This document shows positions 33,381 to 41,661 of a stretch of 48,786 bases of DNA, one piece after another. Position 1 is the first letter of the stretch. Every line of letters starts with the position of its first letter. The DNA is taken from positions 1 through 48,786 of the forward strand of contig JBDOIE010000152.1 of the NCBI GenBank assembly GCA_041082245.1, given 5' to 3'. Under the pieces are notes generated by a model. That model saw only the letters and a program-made list of their open reading frames with translations. It was not told the DNA's origin and did not search any database. The translations under genes and the position numbers were made by a program. Origin of the DNA: DAOTVY01 sp041082245 (GTDB lineage: Bacteria; Chloroflexota; Chloroflexia; DTKN01).

Positions 33381-35438
33381 ATGGGCGAAGTGTTCGAAAC
33401 CCGTGCGATGGTCGGTGTGGATGTCGGCGGCACCTTCACCGACTTTGTGATGCTGGAAGGCGGACAGATGCGCATCTGGAAATGCTCGACCACACCCGCC
33501 GACCAGACGCAGGCCATCGCCTCCGGACTGGCCGAACTAGGGATTCAGGGGGCGGTCCTCGTCCACGGGACGACGCTGGCCACCAACGCCCTCCTGGAGC
33601 GCCGGGGCGCACGCACTGCGCTGCTCACCACGGCGGGATTTGCCGACGTGCTGGCGATCGGCCGGCAGAACCGGCCGCACCTCTACCGCCTGAGTCAGGA
33701 GCGCGAACCTCCCCTGGTGCCCGAGGAACGGCGGTGGGAAGTTCCGGAGCGGTTGGACGCGACAGGGCAGGTGCTCATCCCGCTGGACGAGGAGGCGCTG
33801 GACGTGGTGGCCGGCCGGCTGGCCTCAGAAGGGGTGGAAAGTCTGGCCATCGTGTTCCTGTTCTCCTTCCGCAATCCGGCTCACGAGCGGCGAGCTGCCG
33901 AACGCCTCCGCGCCCGCTGCCCACACGTGGCGCTGTCGCTCAGCAGCGAGGTCCTTCCGGAGTACCGCGAATACGAGCGCACGGTCACGACCGTGGTGAA
34001 TGCCTACGTGTGTCCGCTGGTCGCAAGGTATATGGAACGGCTCGCCCAGGTCCTGCCGGAAGGGCATATCCGGGTCATGCAATCGAACGGCGGCGTCACG
34101 GGTCCCCGGCAGGCGGCGGCACAGGCGGCCCGGCTGGTGTTGAGCGGGCCGGCGGCAGGGGTGGTGGGGGCTTTCTTCGTCGCTCGGGAGTCTCAACCCG
34201 ATCCCTCTAGTCCACCGCACATCCTTACCCTCGATATGGGCGGGACCAGCACAGATGTAGCCCTCTGCCCGGGGAGCGTTCCCTACACCCCCGAGAACAC
34301 GGTGGCCGGTCTTCCCCTGCGCCTGCCGGCCGTGGACGTCCACACCGTCGGAGCGGGAGGAGGAAGCCTGGCCTGGGTCGATCCTGCCGGGGTGCTCCAT
34401 GTGGGTCCGCAGAGCGCCGGAGCCGTCCCCGGTCCGGTCTGCTACGGGCGAGGAGGCCGGACCCCTACGGTTACCGACGCGCACCTGGTACTGGGGCAGC
34501 TGCATCCGGGTTACTTCCTCGGCGGGCGTGGGGACGTTACCCTGGACCTTCCGGCAGCCCGGTCGGCCCTGGGGCGACTGGGGCAGGAACTGGGCGGCCT
34601 TTCGGCCGAGGAGGCAGCCCTGGGGGTGATCCGTGTGGCGAACGCCACCATGGAGCGGGCCCTGCGCTATGTATCCGTGGAACGGGGCTATGATCCCCGG
34701 GACTTTACCCTGCTGCCCTTCGGCGGGGCCGGCCCGCTCCACGCTTGCGCTCTTGCGGAAGCGCTGGACATCCCGAGGATCCTCGTTCCTCCCCATCCGG
34801 GCGTCCTGAGCGCGCTCGGCCTGCTCCTCGCCGACGTGACCTGCGACGCCTCCCGTTCCCTACTTTGCCCCGCCGATGGGGCGCTTGTCGCATCGGGGCT
34901 CCTGGACACCGTGGTGAAGGAACTATCGGAGCAGGTGCAGGCGACGCTCCGTGCTGAGGGTTTCCCCAGGCCGGTCGTGGAGGCGGCCCTGGACCTGCGC
35001 TACCGGGGACAATCGTACGAGCTCACAGTGCCGCTTTCTCTGCCGGCGACGGCGGAGTCGCTGGCGAGAGCGCGGGAAGCTTTTCACTCCGCCCACCGCC
35101 GGCGTTACGGTTACGCGATGCCCGCGGAAGCGGTGGAGGTGGTCACGGTACGGGTACGCGGCATCGGCCCGGTTGCGCGGCCGTCGCTCCCGCGCGCTCC
35201 ACGGGGGGCAGAAGATGCTGCCCCGGCCTTGCTGGGTGACCATCCGGTGTGGTTCGAGTCCGGCGGACCCGCCGCTGCGCCCGCGTACGACCGCTCGCGA
35301 TTGCGCCCGGGAAATCGCTTCTCCGGGCCGGCGGTGGTCTTCCAGTACGACTCGACGGTCCTGGTGCATCCCGCCTGGGAAGCCGAGGTGGACGAGTGGG
35401 GGAACATCTGGCTGAGAAGGACAGGAACGGGGCCATAG
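33381..35438 (+). CDS. hyuA: Hydantoinase/oxoprolinase family protein, subunit A
   Basis: 685 residues from the ATG at 33381. N-terminal ASKHA ATPase part: MVGVDVGGTFTDFVML, LVHGTTLATNALLERRGART, GRQNRPHLYRL; central LTLDMGGTSTDVALCPG, VGAGGGSLAWVD, GAVPGPVCYGRGG-type signature; then NATMERALRYVSVERG and FGGAGPLHACALAE. Enzymes of this family use ATP to open N-methylhydantoin, 5-oxoproline or carboxylate small ketones with a B partner, which follows 20 bases downstream. The start is uncertain: a GTG at 33342 and an ATG at 33408 are in frame, and all lie downstream of the promoter. Substrate is not deducible here. Confidence 0.92.
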   Translation: MGEVFETRAMVGVDVGGTFTDFVMLEGGQMRIWKCSTTPADQTQAIASGLAELGIQGAVLVHGTTLATNALLERRGARTALLTTAGFADVLAIGRQNRPHLYRLSQEREPPLVPEERRWEVPERLDATGQVLIPLDEEALDVVAGRLASEGVESLAIVFLFSFRNPAHERRAAERLRARCPHVALSLSSEVLPEYREYERTVTTVVNAYVCPLVARYMERLAQVLPEGHIRVMQSNGGVTGPRQAAAQAARLVLSGPAAGVVGAFFVARESQPDPSSPPHILTLDMGGTSTDVALCPGSVPYTPENTVAGLPLRLPAVDVHTVGAGGGSLAWVDPAGVLHVGPQSAGAVPGPVCYGRGGRTPTVTDAHLVLGQLHPGYFLGGRGDVTLDLPAARSALGRLGQELGGLSAEEAALGVIRVANATMERALRYVSVERGYDPRDFTLLPFGGAGPLHACALAEALDIPRILVPPHPGVLSALGLLLADVTCDASRSLLCPADGALVASGLLDTVVKELSEQVQATLRAEGFPRPVVEAALDLRYRGQSYELTVPLSLPATAESLARAREAFHSAHRRRYGYAMPAEAVEVVTVRVRGIGPVARPSLPRAPRGAEDAAPALLGDHPVWFESGGPAAAPAYDRSRLRPGNRFSGPAVVFQYDSTVLVHPAWEAEVDEWGNIWLRRTGTGP

Positions 35439-35458
35439 CAAGACGAGGGCGAAGCTCG

Positions 35459-37045
35459 TTGAGCGCTCGTTTCGATCCGGTTGCGCTGGAGGTCTATCGC
35501 CATCGTTTCTCCGGCATTGCGGAGGAGATGGGCGCGACGCTGCGGCGCACGGCCTATTCTCCGAACATCAAGGAACGGCTGGATTTCTCCTGCGCAATCT
35601 TTGACGCGGAGGGCCGGCTGGTAGCCCAGGCCGCGCACATCCCGGTGCATCTGGGGGCCATGCCGGCGAGCGTAGCCGCGGTGTTGCGCGCCTTCTCTTC
35701 CTGGTCCCCTGGCGATCTCGTCATGCTGAACGATCCGTACGAAGGCGGAACCCATCTGCCCGACATCACCATGGTTTCCCCGGTGTTTATCGAGGAAGAG
35801 CGCCCGGACTTTTTTGTAGCAAGTCGGGCCCATCACGCGGATGTAGGCGGCATGACACCGGGTTCGCTCCCTCTTTCGAGCGAAATCTACCAGGAGGGGC
35901 TGATCATCCCGCCGGTGCGCCTGTACGAGGCCGGCCGGCCGAACGAGGACCTCTTGCGGCTCTTTTTGCGAAACGTGCGCACCCCGGAGGAACGCCGTGG
36001 GGACCTGGCGGCACAACGGGCCGCCCACACGATTGGCGAGCGTCGGCTTCAGGAGCTGGCCGCTGCCTACGGCCGGCAGGAAGTGCTGGCGTATGCGGCG
36101 CACCTGCAAGCCTACAGCGAGCGGCTCACGCGGGCGATCCTTTCCACCTGGCCGAAAGGGACCTATGTTGCCGAGGATGTGCTGGAGTGGGCAGAGGGGG
36201 AGCGGGTTACCCTGGTGCCCATCCGTGTAACGGTACAGCTATCGGCGGAGGAAGTGGTCTTTGACTTCAGCGGAACGGCTTGCCAGGTGCCGGGGCCGCT
36301 CAATACGGTCCTGAGCATCACCCAATCGGCTTGCTGGTACGTGTTTCGCTGCCTGGTGGGGGAGGAAGTCCCGATCAATGCGGGGTGTTTTGCTCCGGTG
36401 CGGGTCGTTGCCCCGGAGGGGTCGCTGGTGCACGCCCTTCCGCCGGCCTCGATCGCTGCGGGAAATGTGGAGACCTCGCAGCGGATCGTGGACGTGCTCC
36501 TGCGGGCGCTGGCCGAGGCGCTGCCGGAGCGGATTCCGGCGGCCAGCCAGGGGACGATGAACAACGTGACTGTGGGCGGGCAACGTGCGGATGGCACGCC
36601 GTTTGTCTACTACGAGACGATCGGCGGAGGGATGGGAGGGGGACCGGAGGGAGCGGGGCTGAGCGGGGTGCACACCCATATGACGAACACGTGGAACACG
36701 CCGGTGGAGGCGCTGGAGGCGGTCTATCCTTTCCGGGTGGTCCGCTATGCCTTACGGGGAGGCAGCGGCGGGCGGGGGCGGCACAGGGGAGGCGATGGGA
36801 TCGTTCGGGAATACGAGTTCCTCTCCCCTTGTGTGGTTACTGTGCTCAGCACCCGGCGGGCGACGGCGCCGTGGGGGCTGGCCGGCGGAGAGGACGGGAC
36901 GCCCGGGCGCAACCGGCTGTTCCATACCGATGGGAGGGAGGAAGACCTACCGCCGCAGTTTACGCGTCGCGTGTTCCCTGGAGAGCGTCTGCGGATCGAG
37001 ACGCCCGGTGGAGGCGGCTGGGGCCGGCCCTGCGAGGGGAAGTAG
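35459..37045 (+). CDS. hyuB: Hydantoinase/oxoprolinase family protein, subunit B
   Basis: 528 residues. Typical HyuB features: RFDPVALEVYRHRFSGIAEE, MGATLRRTAYSPNIKERLDF, SCAIFDAEGRLVAQAAHIPV, LNDPYEGGTHLPDITMVSPV, RAHHADVGGMTPGS, TMNNVTVGG, YYETIGGGMGGGPEGAG, GVHTHMTNTWNTPVEALE. The B subunit carries the hydrolytic or metal-bound site that works with HyuA. The start is TTG at 35459 (SARFDPV...), with GAGGG 9 bases upstream; earlier in-frame codons lie inside hyuA. No terminator with a T-run is visible; a near-perfect palindrome CTTGCCTGGGCAAG lies at 37196-37209. Confidence 0.92.
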   Translation: MSARFDPVALEVYRHRFSGIAEEMGATLRRTAYSPNIKERLDFSCAIFDAEGRLVAQAAHIPVHLGAMPASVAAVLRAFSSWSPGDLVMLNDPYEGGTHLPDITMVSPVFIEEERPDFFVASRAHHADVGGMTPGSLPLSSEIYQEGLIIPPVRLYEAGRPNEDLLRLFLRNVRTPEERRGDLAAQRAAHTIGERRLQELAAAYGRQEVLAYAAHLQAYSERLTRAILSTWPKGTYVAEDVLEWAEGERVTLVPIRVTVQLSAEEVVFDFSGTACQVPGPLNTVLSITQSACWYVFRCLVGEEVPINAGCFAPVRVVAPEGSLVHALPPASIAAGNVETSQRIVDVLLRALAEALPERIPAASQGTMNNVTVGGQRADGTPFVYYETIGGGMGGGPEGAGLSGVHTHMTNTWNTPVEALEAVYPFRVVRYALRGGSGGRGRHRGGDGIVREYEFLSPCVVTVLSTRRATAPWGLAGGEDGTPGRNRLFHTDGREEDLPPQFTRRVFPGERLRIETPGGGGWGRPCEGK

Positions 37046-37252
37046 GGTAGATGAAAGCGCTTCCTGGGGAACGCGGCCGGCCCTGGAGGGGGATTCTGGA
37101 CCTGACGTTCTTCACTGCTTGCCCGGTCCTGTCCGGAGAGGCAACCTGCACGGGCCGAGGCGGGGAGATTACATCTGGCGGTTCTTGCGCGTGCTCTTGC
37201 CTGGGCAAGCGGAACGGCAAGGAATGGGGACTTCGTCGGGGAAAAAGGAAGG

Positions 37253-37325
37253 CTTCCCGGGGTGGACTCGAACCACCAACCTACTGATTAACAGTCAGCC
37301 GCTCTGCCGATTGAGCTACCGGGAA
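37253..37325 (-). tRNA. tRNA-Asn (GTT)
   Basis: 73-nt cloverleaf on the minus strand: acceptor TTCCCGG/CCGGGAA, D arm GCTCAATCGGCAGAGC, anticodon loop CTGTTAA with GTT at 37292-37290, T arm GGTGG-TTCGAGT-CCACC, discriminator G. CCA is not encoded (CCT follows). Base pattern agrees with bacterial tRNA-Asn. Confidence 0.97.
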
Positions 37326-37339
37326 GCGATTTCAGTCTT

Positions 37340-37368
37340 ATTATACCGCCTCTCCTTGCTACCGTCAA
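37340..37368 (-). promoter_or_regulatory. Strong promoter for tRNA-Asn
   Basis: Minus strand TTGACG (37368-37363), 17-base spacer, perfect TATAAT (37345-37340); start near 37332, a few bases before the mature 5' end. Confidence 0.82.
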
Positions 37369-37579
37369 GTTGCGATCGACCTGCAGGGTCTTCTGCTTCT
37401 CTGCAAGCATAATGCTTAGTTCCCCAACGTTACGCGCGCTTTCACCCACACTCCGCGGTCCGGCCCGAGATTTGACGGATATGAAGCACAGGGATAGGTA
37501 CTGGGCATAACTGCTCAGCATTGCTCAGCGACTCTGCCCAAGGATCCATCGAAACGCATCCTCCATCTCCGATTCTGGG

Positions 37580-38710
37580 CTACGGCAGATGGTCATCTTG
37601 TCCTTGTTTTATCCTCCTTTCCACCTCGGCCGCCAATGCTCGGCCTCGGGCCTGCACAAAGGCCAGAAAATCGTCGGCCTGCATCGCATTGCGGGCCTCA
37701 GGCGTGATAAAGTGGCTTTGCAGAGTTTCCTCTAGTCGTGCGTTGTCATTTCCGTGTCTTGCGAGACACACTTCTAGGAAGTCGGACGGTTTCCTGTCCC
37801 GCTTGATCTTGTTGGTCTCTGGAGATATCAGGCTCCGATTGAAGATCGAATCGACCGGATAGTGTGCCCCGAATATCGCGCGGGCGAAGATGTGGTCGTC
37901 TTCACACTCGTGCAGGTTAGCTGGCTGGCCGGTCACGGAGTTTTACCTCCTTCAAGTATAGGCGTGCGCCGGCGAGGTCAAAAAGGGAAAGCGTCACGCC
38001 AGTGCGGTTGATCCGCTCAAAGATCATAACGATGTTATCCTTGCCTGTTTCTGGGGACAACGCTACCACCGGGCTCATAAAGTCGGCGAACCGACGATAA
38101 AAGGTTTCCACCAGGTCCCTATCCTCCTGGCGCTGAAGGAAGTTCTGCTCGCTATAAAACCAGCGGTAGAATCGACTAGAATCGGTAAAGAGCGAGAAAG
38201 GAAGGGCCTTGTGTTGGTGAACCAGATCCTCCATCTCTGCCAGACGTCGCCTGTCAGCTAGAGACACACCGATCACCGCGTCTGTTGGGTCGCCATCCAG
38301 CGCGCGATCCAGCCGGAAGAAGAAACGATATGGATGCTTCGAGTTCCTCAAGGAGACGTTGGGCGGCTGATAGAGAGCTTAAAACAGTGAAGTCACCCGC
38401 TGCTGCCCATCGAGGACTAGCCGTATAGTTTCGTGATGATAGGGAGAGGCCCGTGGATTGACCTGTTCAAGACCTTCAACAACCCTGAAGGGGAAGAGCG
38501 ACTCATCCGCCCGGGTGTCCAGCATTAGAAAGGTACCGATGAAATACCCTTGGAGGATAGAAAGCAGCAATTCTTCGATATCTTCCCGCCCCCAGACAAA
38601 CGACCTCTGGAATTCGGGGATCACCACTTTGCCGGTGTGTAAGCATCGCTAATGACGTCGAGTAGTTTTTCCGGGTTCGCTTTGGGTGTCTGCCCCTGCT
38701 TCACTGTCAT
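37580..38710 (-). pseudogene. Broken GmrSD-type DUF262/DUF1524 nuclease gene
   Basis: Four remnants of one gene. (1) ATG 38710: MTVKQGQTPKANPEKLLDVI, ending in the region where a frameshift near 38640-38650 is needed to reach (2) VVIPEFQRSFVWGREDIEEL and LVLDGQQRVTSLF, the DUF262 signature motifs. An in-frame TAA at 38381-38379 interrupts SLF*ALYQPPNVSLR, after which (3) the same frame continues HPYRFFFRLDRALDGDP to INRTGVTLSLFDLAGARLYL. (4) After another frame change near 37920-37935, a DUF1524 HNH-like end appears: CEDDHIFARAIFG, NRSLISPETNKIKRDRKPSD. Roughly 300 residues expected between (3) and (4) are missing. Intact relatives are modification-dependent restriction or phage-defence nucleases. 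Base composition is visibly lower in GC than the neighbours. One real stop plus two frame breaks and a deletion argue against sequencing error alone. Confidence 0.8.
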
Positions 38711-39466
38711 CACCTCCCCAGGTCGGCCTGACACGCCATTGAGGTCGTTCGGACTCGCTTCTGGAAATGCCTCGACCCTGCAACTGAATTAGCGGGTGCA
38801 ACACTTCCCACCCGATCAGAAAGGCCTGACGGAAAACGCGACTTGCAACGTTCGACCTGTCCGGCTCGTTGCGATCATATCAACCTCCACCCCTGGGGCC
38901 CGTGGCCCAGTCCTTCCCCATGCGACCTCCCCCTGTCAGGCACGCATTCGCGTAGCTTTCAAGATAGGCACCAGAGACTCCGCCAGAGAAAGGCCACGTG
39001 AACCGTGCAGCTGTGGTTGCGAATCAGTGGTAGATCCGTGTCCGCCGCAGGGCCGCTAAGCGCCGATCCCAAGAGCGTGGGGACCAGCGCAGATCGTTCA
39101 CGGGATCGAAACAGAGCAGGATCACCCTACTACACACCTGCTCTCTGCGATACCAGTTTATCACCCGTCAGAACAACTCGCGGCACTGAAAGTCGCCGAG
39201 CAGCAAGTCCTTCTCTCAGGGCGAGTGTTTGTCCTGAGCCTCGCTTTTGGTCGCTAGTCCACAAGGATCTATACTGCTGATACTATCATATCCCGCTCTT
39301 CGTGGTCAAACGCTACGGGAAAAGAGCGACCCGCTGCCAAATGGTAGGCTGCTGGCTCAGGTCTACCAGGGAGGCTTCGCGCGCAAAGGGGCCAGGCTAT
39401 CACCCTTGCAAGTGTCCGTGCGGAGGCCGGTTTACCCAGAAGTTGCCCTGATGGCGCAGCTACCGC
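38711..39466. other. Gene-free lower-GC interval
   Basis: About 750 bases with no credible coding frame. The two short plus-strand frames here have no family resemblance, no good ribosome site and odd composition. With the broken GmrSD gene it may be the rest of a decayed accessory segment between tRNA-Asn and the ArsA cluster. I see no integrase remnant, terminal repeat or RNA gene. Confidence 0.4.
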
Positions 39467-39514
39467 AACGTGCCAACGTGCTAACGCGCGAACGTGGGAA
39501 CGTGCCAACGGGCC
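39467..39514. repeat. 8-bp tandem repeat, six units
   Basis: Six consecutive 8-base units: AACGTGCC, AACGTGCT, AACGCGCG, AACGTGGG, AACGTGCC, AACGGGCC. The array ends on the last base of the DUF2148 stop codon, so it begins exactly at the 3' end of that gene. Every unit starts AACG. Probably slippage-derived. Confidence 0.75.
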
Positions 39515-40032
39515 TACTTCCCTCGGTCGAAATAGATGCTCTTCCCCGTCGCGGAAAGCGGGATGCCCATCACGAAATCGGCGTCGATCAGGCCCAGGCG
39601 GCGGGCACAGACGCCGATGCGATACATGATCCGGTTGTCCACGTTGAGCAGGGACGCGATCTTGACCGCAGAGCCCAAGGCGATGCCCATATCGAGCAGC
39701 CGCAGGGCGCAGTTGGGGCCGCGGAACTCGCCCTCGAAGGTGTTCGGCTCCAGGCACTTTTCGAAGCCGCACGCCCCGCAGTTCAGGCCGAGCGTCTTCG
39801 CATCTTTCAGCCCGATCAGCACCACCGCCGCGGAGCGGCGGACGTTCTCCCCATCCCGGTCAAAGTTCTTTTTCCCGGTCTCCTCCCCATACCGGACCAT
39901 ATCGTCCGCGAGCCGCTCCAGCGTCGCCGGATCCTCCAGGATCTCGATGACGACGTAATCCTGGCCGGCCGACTTGGGCGCGGTGCGCGCCGCAACCGCC
40001 ATCAGTTCGGCAACGGTGTGGATGCCGTTCAT
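39514..40032 (-). CDS. DUF2148 ferredoxin-like domain protein
   Basis: 172 residues. It carries C85-x2-C88-x4-C93-x14-C108 (CGACGFEKC...NC), resembling the four-cysteine 4Fe-4S domain of corrinoid/CODH proteins, plus a later Cys (GVCARRLG, near 142). The fold regions TVAELMAVAARTAPKSAGQD, SAAVVLIGLK, LRLLDMGIALGSAVKIASLL, and ADFVMGIPLSATGKSIYFDR match DUF2148 proteins of anaerobes and methanogens, whose function is unknown. The ATG at 40032 overlaps the TPR gene's stop (ATGA). It is the last gene of the ArsA cluster, so an iron-sulfur or redox task for the cluster is plausible; that link is inference. Confidence 0.8.
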   Translation of the reverse strand: MNGIHTVAELMAVAARTAPKSAGQDYVVIEILEDPATLERLADDMVRYGEETGKKNFDRDGENVRRSAAVVLIGLKDAKTLGLNCGACGFEKCLEPNTFEGEFRGPNCALRLLDMGIALGSAVKIASLLNVDNRIMYRIGVCARRLGLIDADFVMGIPLSATGKSIYFDRGK

Positions 40033-40661
40033 CGTTCCTCTTGCTCCTTTTCTTCTACACGATCGCTTTTCCCCGACCCGGGGGCCATCGCACGCTGTGC
40101 CAAATAAGCATACACACTGCCCGGAAGGGATTCGATCACCCAATGGAAATGGGCGACCGCTTCGCCGCGCTTCCCCAGACGCTGGTAGGCCAGGCCCAGG
40201 TTGTAGTGACAAGCGGCATCGTAGCGGGGGTTAAAGTGGCGGGCGGGGCGGCGGGACAGGGCACTCTCCAGCGCCTGCACGGCCTCCCCCGGCCGCTGCG
40301 CCCGGAGCAGCGTGGCCCCCCGGTCGATCTGAGCGATTACGTATCCGGAAGCATCAGGGCCAAGCCGCAGGGCCAGCTCGTATAGCCATAGCAGGCGTGC
40401 TGGCGGAATCGCGTTGCGCAGCACTCGCGCCAGGTCCACCAGGAGCCGCACCCGCATCGTGACCAGGTACAGGATGACCAGCAGACCAACAGGATGCGCG
40501 ACGAAGACGCCTGTCAGGGCTAGGACCGCAAAAAGGAGGGTAATCCCGAGCCCCTCCAGCGCGAATTGCAGCGAGAGACCCTCCCGGCGCAACCAGGCGA
40601 GCCCACCAAAGACCGCTGTGTAGCAGGAGCCGACCGCCAGGAGGATTAGGACGGGGTCCAA
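40029..40661 (-). CDS. Membrane-anchored TPR protein
   Basis: 210 residues. Two or three hydrophobic helices at about 1-70 (VLILLAVGSCYTAVFGGLAW, ITLLFAVLALTGVFVAHPVG, LLVILYLVTMRVR) and then helical TPR-type pairs, e.g. GATLLRAQRPGEAVQALESA and ACHYNLGLAYQRLGKRGEAV AHFHW. The tail is highly charged. The TTG at 40661 is chosen because GGGAGGA lies 5 bases upstream and the gene then overlaps the end of the ArsA-B gene by 16 bases; an in-frame start at 40913 would lie deep in that gene. TPRs usually bind protein partners, so it may dock the cluster's ATPases or small proteins at the membrane. Confidence 0.7.
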   Translation of the reverse strand: MDPVLILLAVGSCYTAVFGGLAWLRREGLSLQFALEGLGITLLFAVLALTGVFVAHPVGLLVILYLVTMRVRLLVDLARVLRNAIPPARLLWLYELALRLGPDASGYVIAQIDRGATLLRAQRPGEAVQALESALSRRPARHFNPRYDAACHYNLGLAYQRLGKRGEAVAHFHWVIESLPGSVYAYLAQRAMAPGSGKSDRVEEKEQEER

Positions 40662-41650
40662 GCCGGTCCTCCCGCGCTTCCAAACAGGTGCTCGGCCGTC
40701 CGCTCCAGCATCGAGACGCCACACACCTCCGTCTCGAAGAGCGGTACGATCGCTCGCACGTCCGGGAAGGTGCGGCGGATCTCCTCCAGATACTCCTCCT
40801 GCATCCGGAGACGGTTGAGGACGAATTCGGGCGCCTTTTCCCCGACCGCGGCGCGATCGATGCACATGTTCACGATCACACCGCCCACCGGGATGCCGAA
40901 TTCGTGGAACCACTGGATAAAGCGCCGGATGACAGCGATCGGCAAGGCCTCGGGGAGCGTGACGAAGAAGAAGGAGGTGAGTTCGGGGTTTGTGAGCAGC
41001 TCCTTGGCGTGGTTCATCCGTTCGCGGAGGGACAGCAGATATTCCATCAGGGGGTCTCTTTCCTGCTTGCGCTTGCTGAAGGAGAGAAGTTCCCGTAAGG
41101 TGCGCGCCTCTTCCCGGCTCTTCACCATCTTGTTGACCCAGAGGGAGTAAACGCTCGACATGCCCAGCAGGCGACGCGCGTTCGCCGTGGGCGCCGTGTC
41201 GAAGACATACACCTCGTACTCGTCACGGAACATAAGGTCGATCATGTTCTCGAACATCGCCGATTCTTCGAAGGCCGGGTTCATCGTGGCGGATTCGACA
41301 AACTCGTCCGCCCGCGTCTTGATGTCCGCAAACTTCAGGAACCACTCGATCTTTTCCCGGATCTCCCGCTTGCTCTTTTCGATCGTATCGCGGGTATCGA
41401 TCTCGTAGGCATAGAGGTTCGGCCGGCCCTCTACCGGTGTAGGAGCGCCGAATACGTTCTGCCCAAGGCAGCTCGTCAGGCTGTGCACCGGGTTGGTCGA
41501 GGCCAATAGCGTCCGACGGCCCTGCCGGGCGAACCAGAGCGCCGCCGCCCCGGCCATCACCGTTTTGCCTACGCCGCCTTTGCCCCCGAAAAAGACGTAC
41601 TTCAGGCGAGGATGTTCGTTCAGGAAATCGACCATCGTGTTCGAGATCAC
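40646..41650 (-). CDS. ArsA/Get3-like ATPase B, probably hydrolysis-deficient
   Basis: 334 residues. Deviant Walker A GGKGGVGKT at 22-30 (signature Lys24). Switch I is STNPVHSLTS: Asn53 stands where ArsA/Get3 have the catalytic Asp of STDPAHSLSD, the equivalent of the hydrolysis-dead D57N of yeast Get3, and the second Asp is Ser. Switch II VFDTAPTANARRLL keeps DTAPT but has AN for GH. A paralogous region (SSVYSLWVNKMV, FFFVTLPEAL, VIVNMCID, NRLRMQEEYLEEI, ERTAEHLFG) matches the upstream ATPase. GTG start at 41650 with AGGAGG 7 bases upstream; 11 bases after its paralogue. Likely one half of a heterodimer. Confidence 0.88.
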   Translation of the reverse strand: MISNTMVDFLNEHPRLKYVFFGGKGGVGKTVMAGAAALWFARQGRRTLLASTNPVHSLTSCLGQNVFGAPTPVEGRPNLYAYEIDTRDTIEKSKREIREKIEWFLKFADIKTRADEFVESATMNPAFEESAMFENMIDLMFRDEYEVYVFDTAPTANARRLLGMSSVYSLWVNKMVKSREEARTLRELLSFSKRKQERDPLMEYLLSLRERMNHAKELLTNPELTSFFFVTLPEALPIAVIRRFIQWFHEFGIPVGGVIVNMCIDRAAVGEKAPEFVLNRLRMQEEYLEEIRRTFPDVRAIVPLFETEVCGVSMLERTAEHLFGSAGGPAWTPS

Positions 41651-41661
41651 GGTTTCGCCTC

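Noticed and set aside
37196..37209. Terminator for hyuB or tRNA-Asn
   Set aside because: CTTGCCTGGGCAAG leaves only a 2-base loop and has no T-run on either strand.
37051..37287. 78-codon plus-strand frame after hyuB
   Set aside because: It runs into the tRNA-Asn gene and has no family resemblance or good ribosome site.
38796..39280. Two short plus-strand frames in the lower-GC interval
   Set aside because: Composition is unlike a protein, no start signal is present, and no family is recognised.
37253..39466. Integrated mobile island with att sites at tRNA-Asn
   Set aside because: No integrase, no repeat of the tRNA 3' end is seen, and the low-GC segment lies at the 5' side of the tRNA. 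Only a decayed defence gene can be supported.
39467..39514. CRISPR array
   Set aside because: Units are 8 bases with no spacers; this is a simple tandem repeat. No CRISPR-like repeat-spacer pattern or cas gene is seen anywhere in the window.
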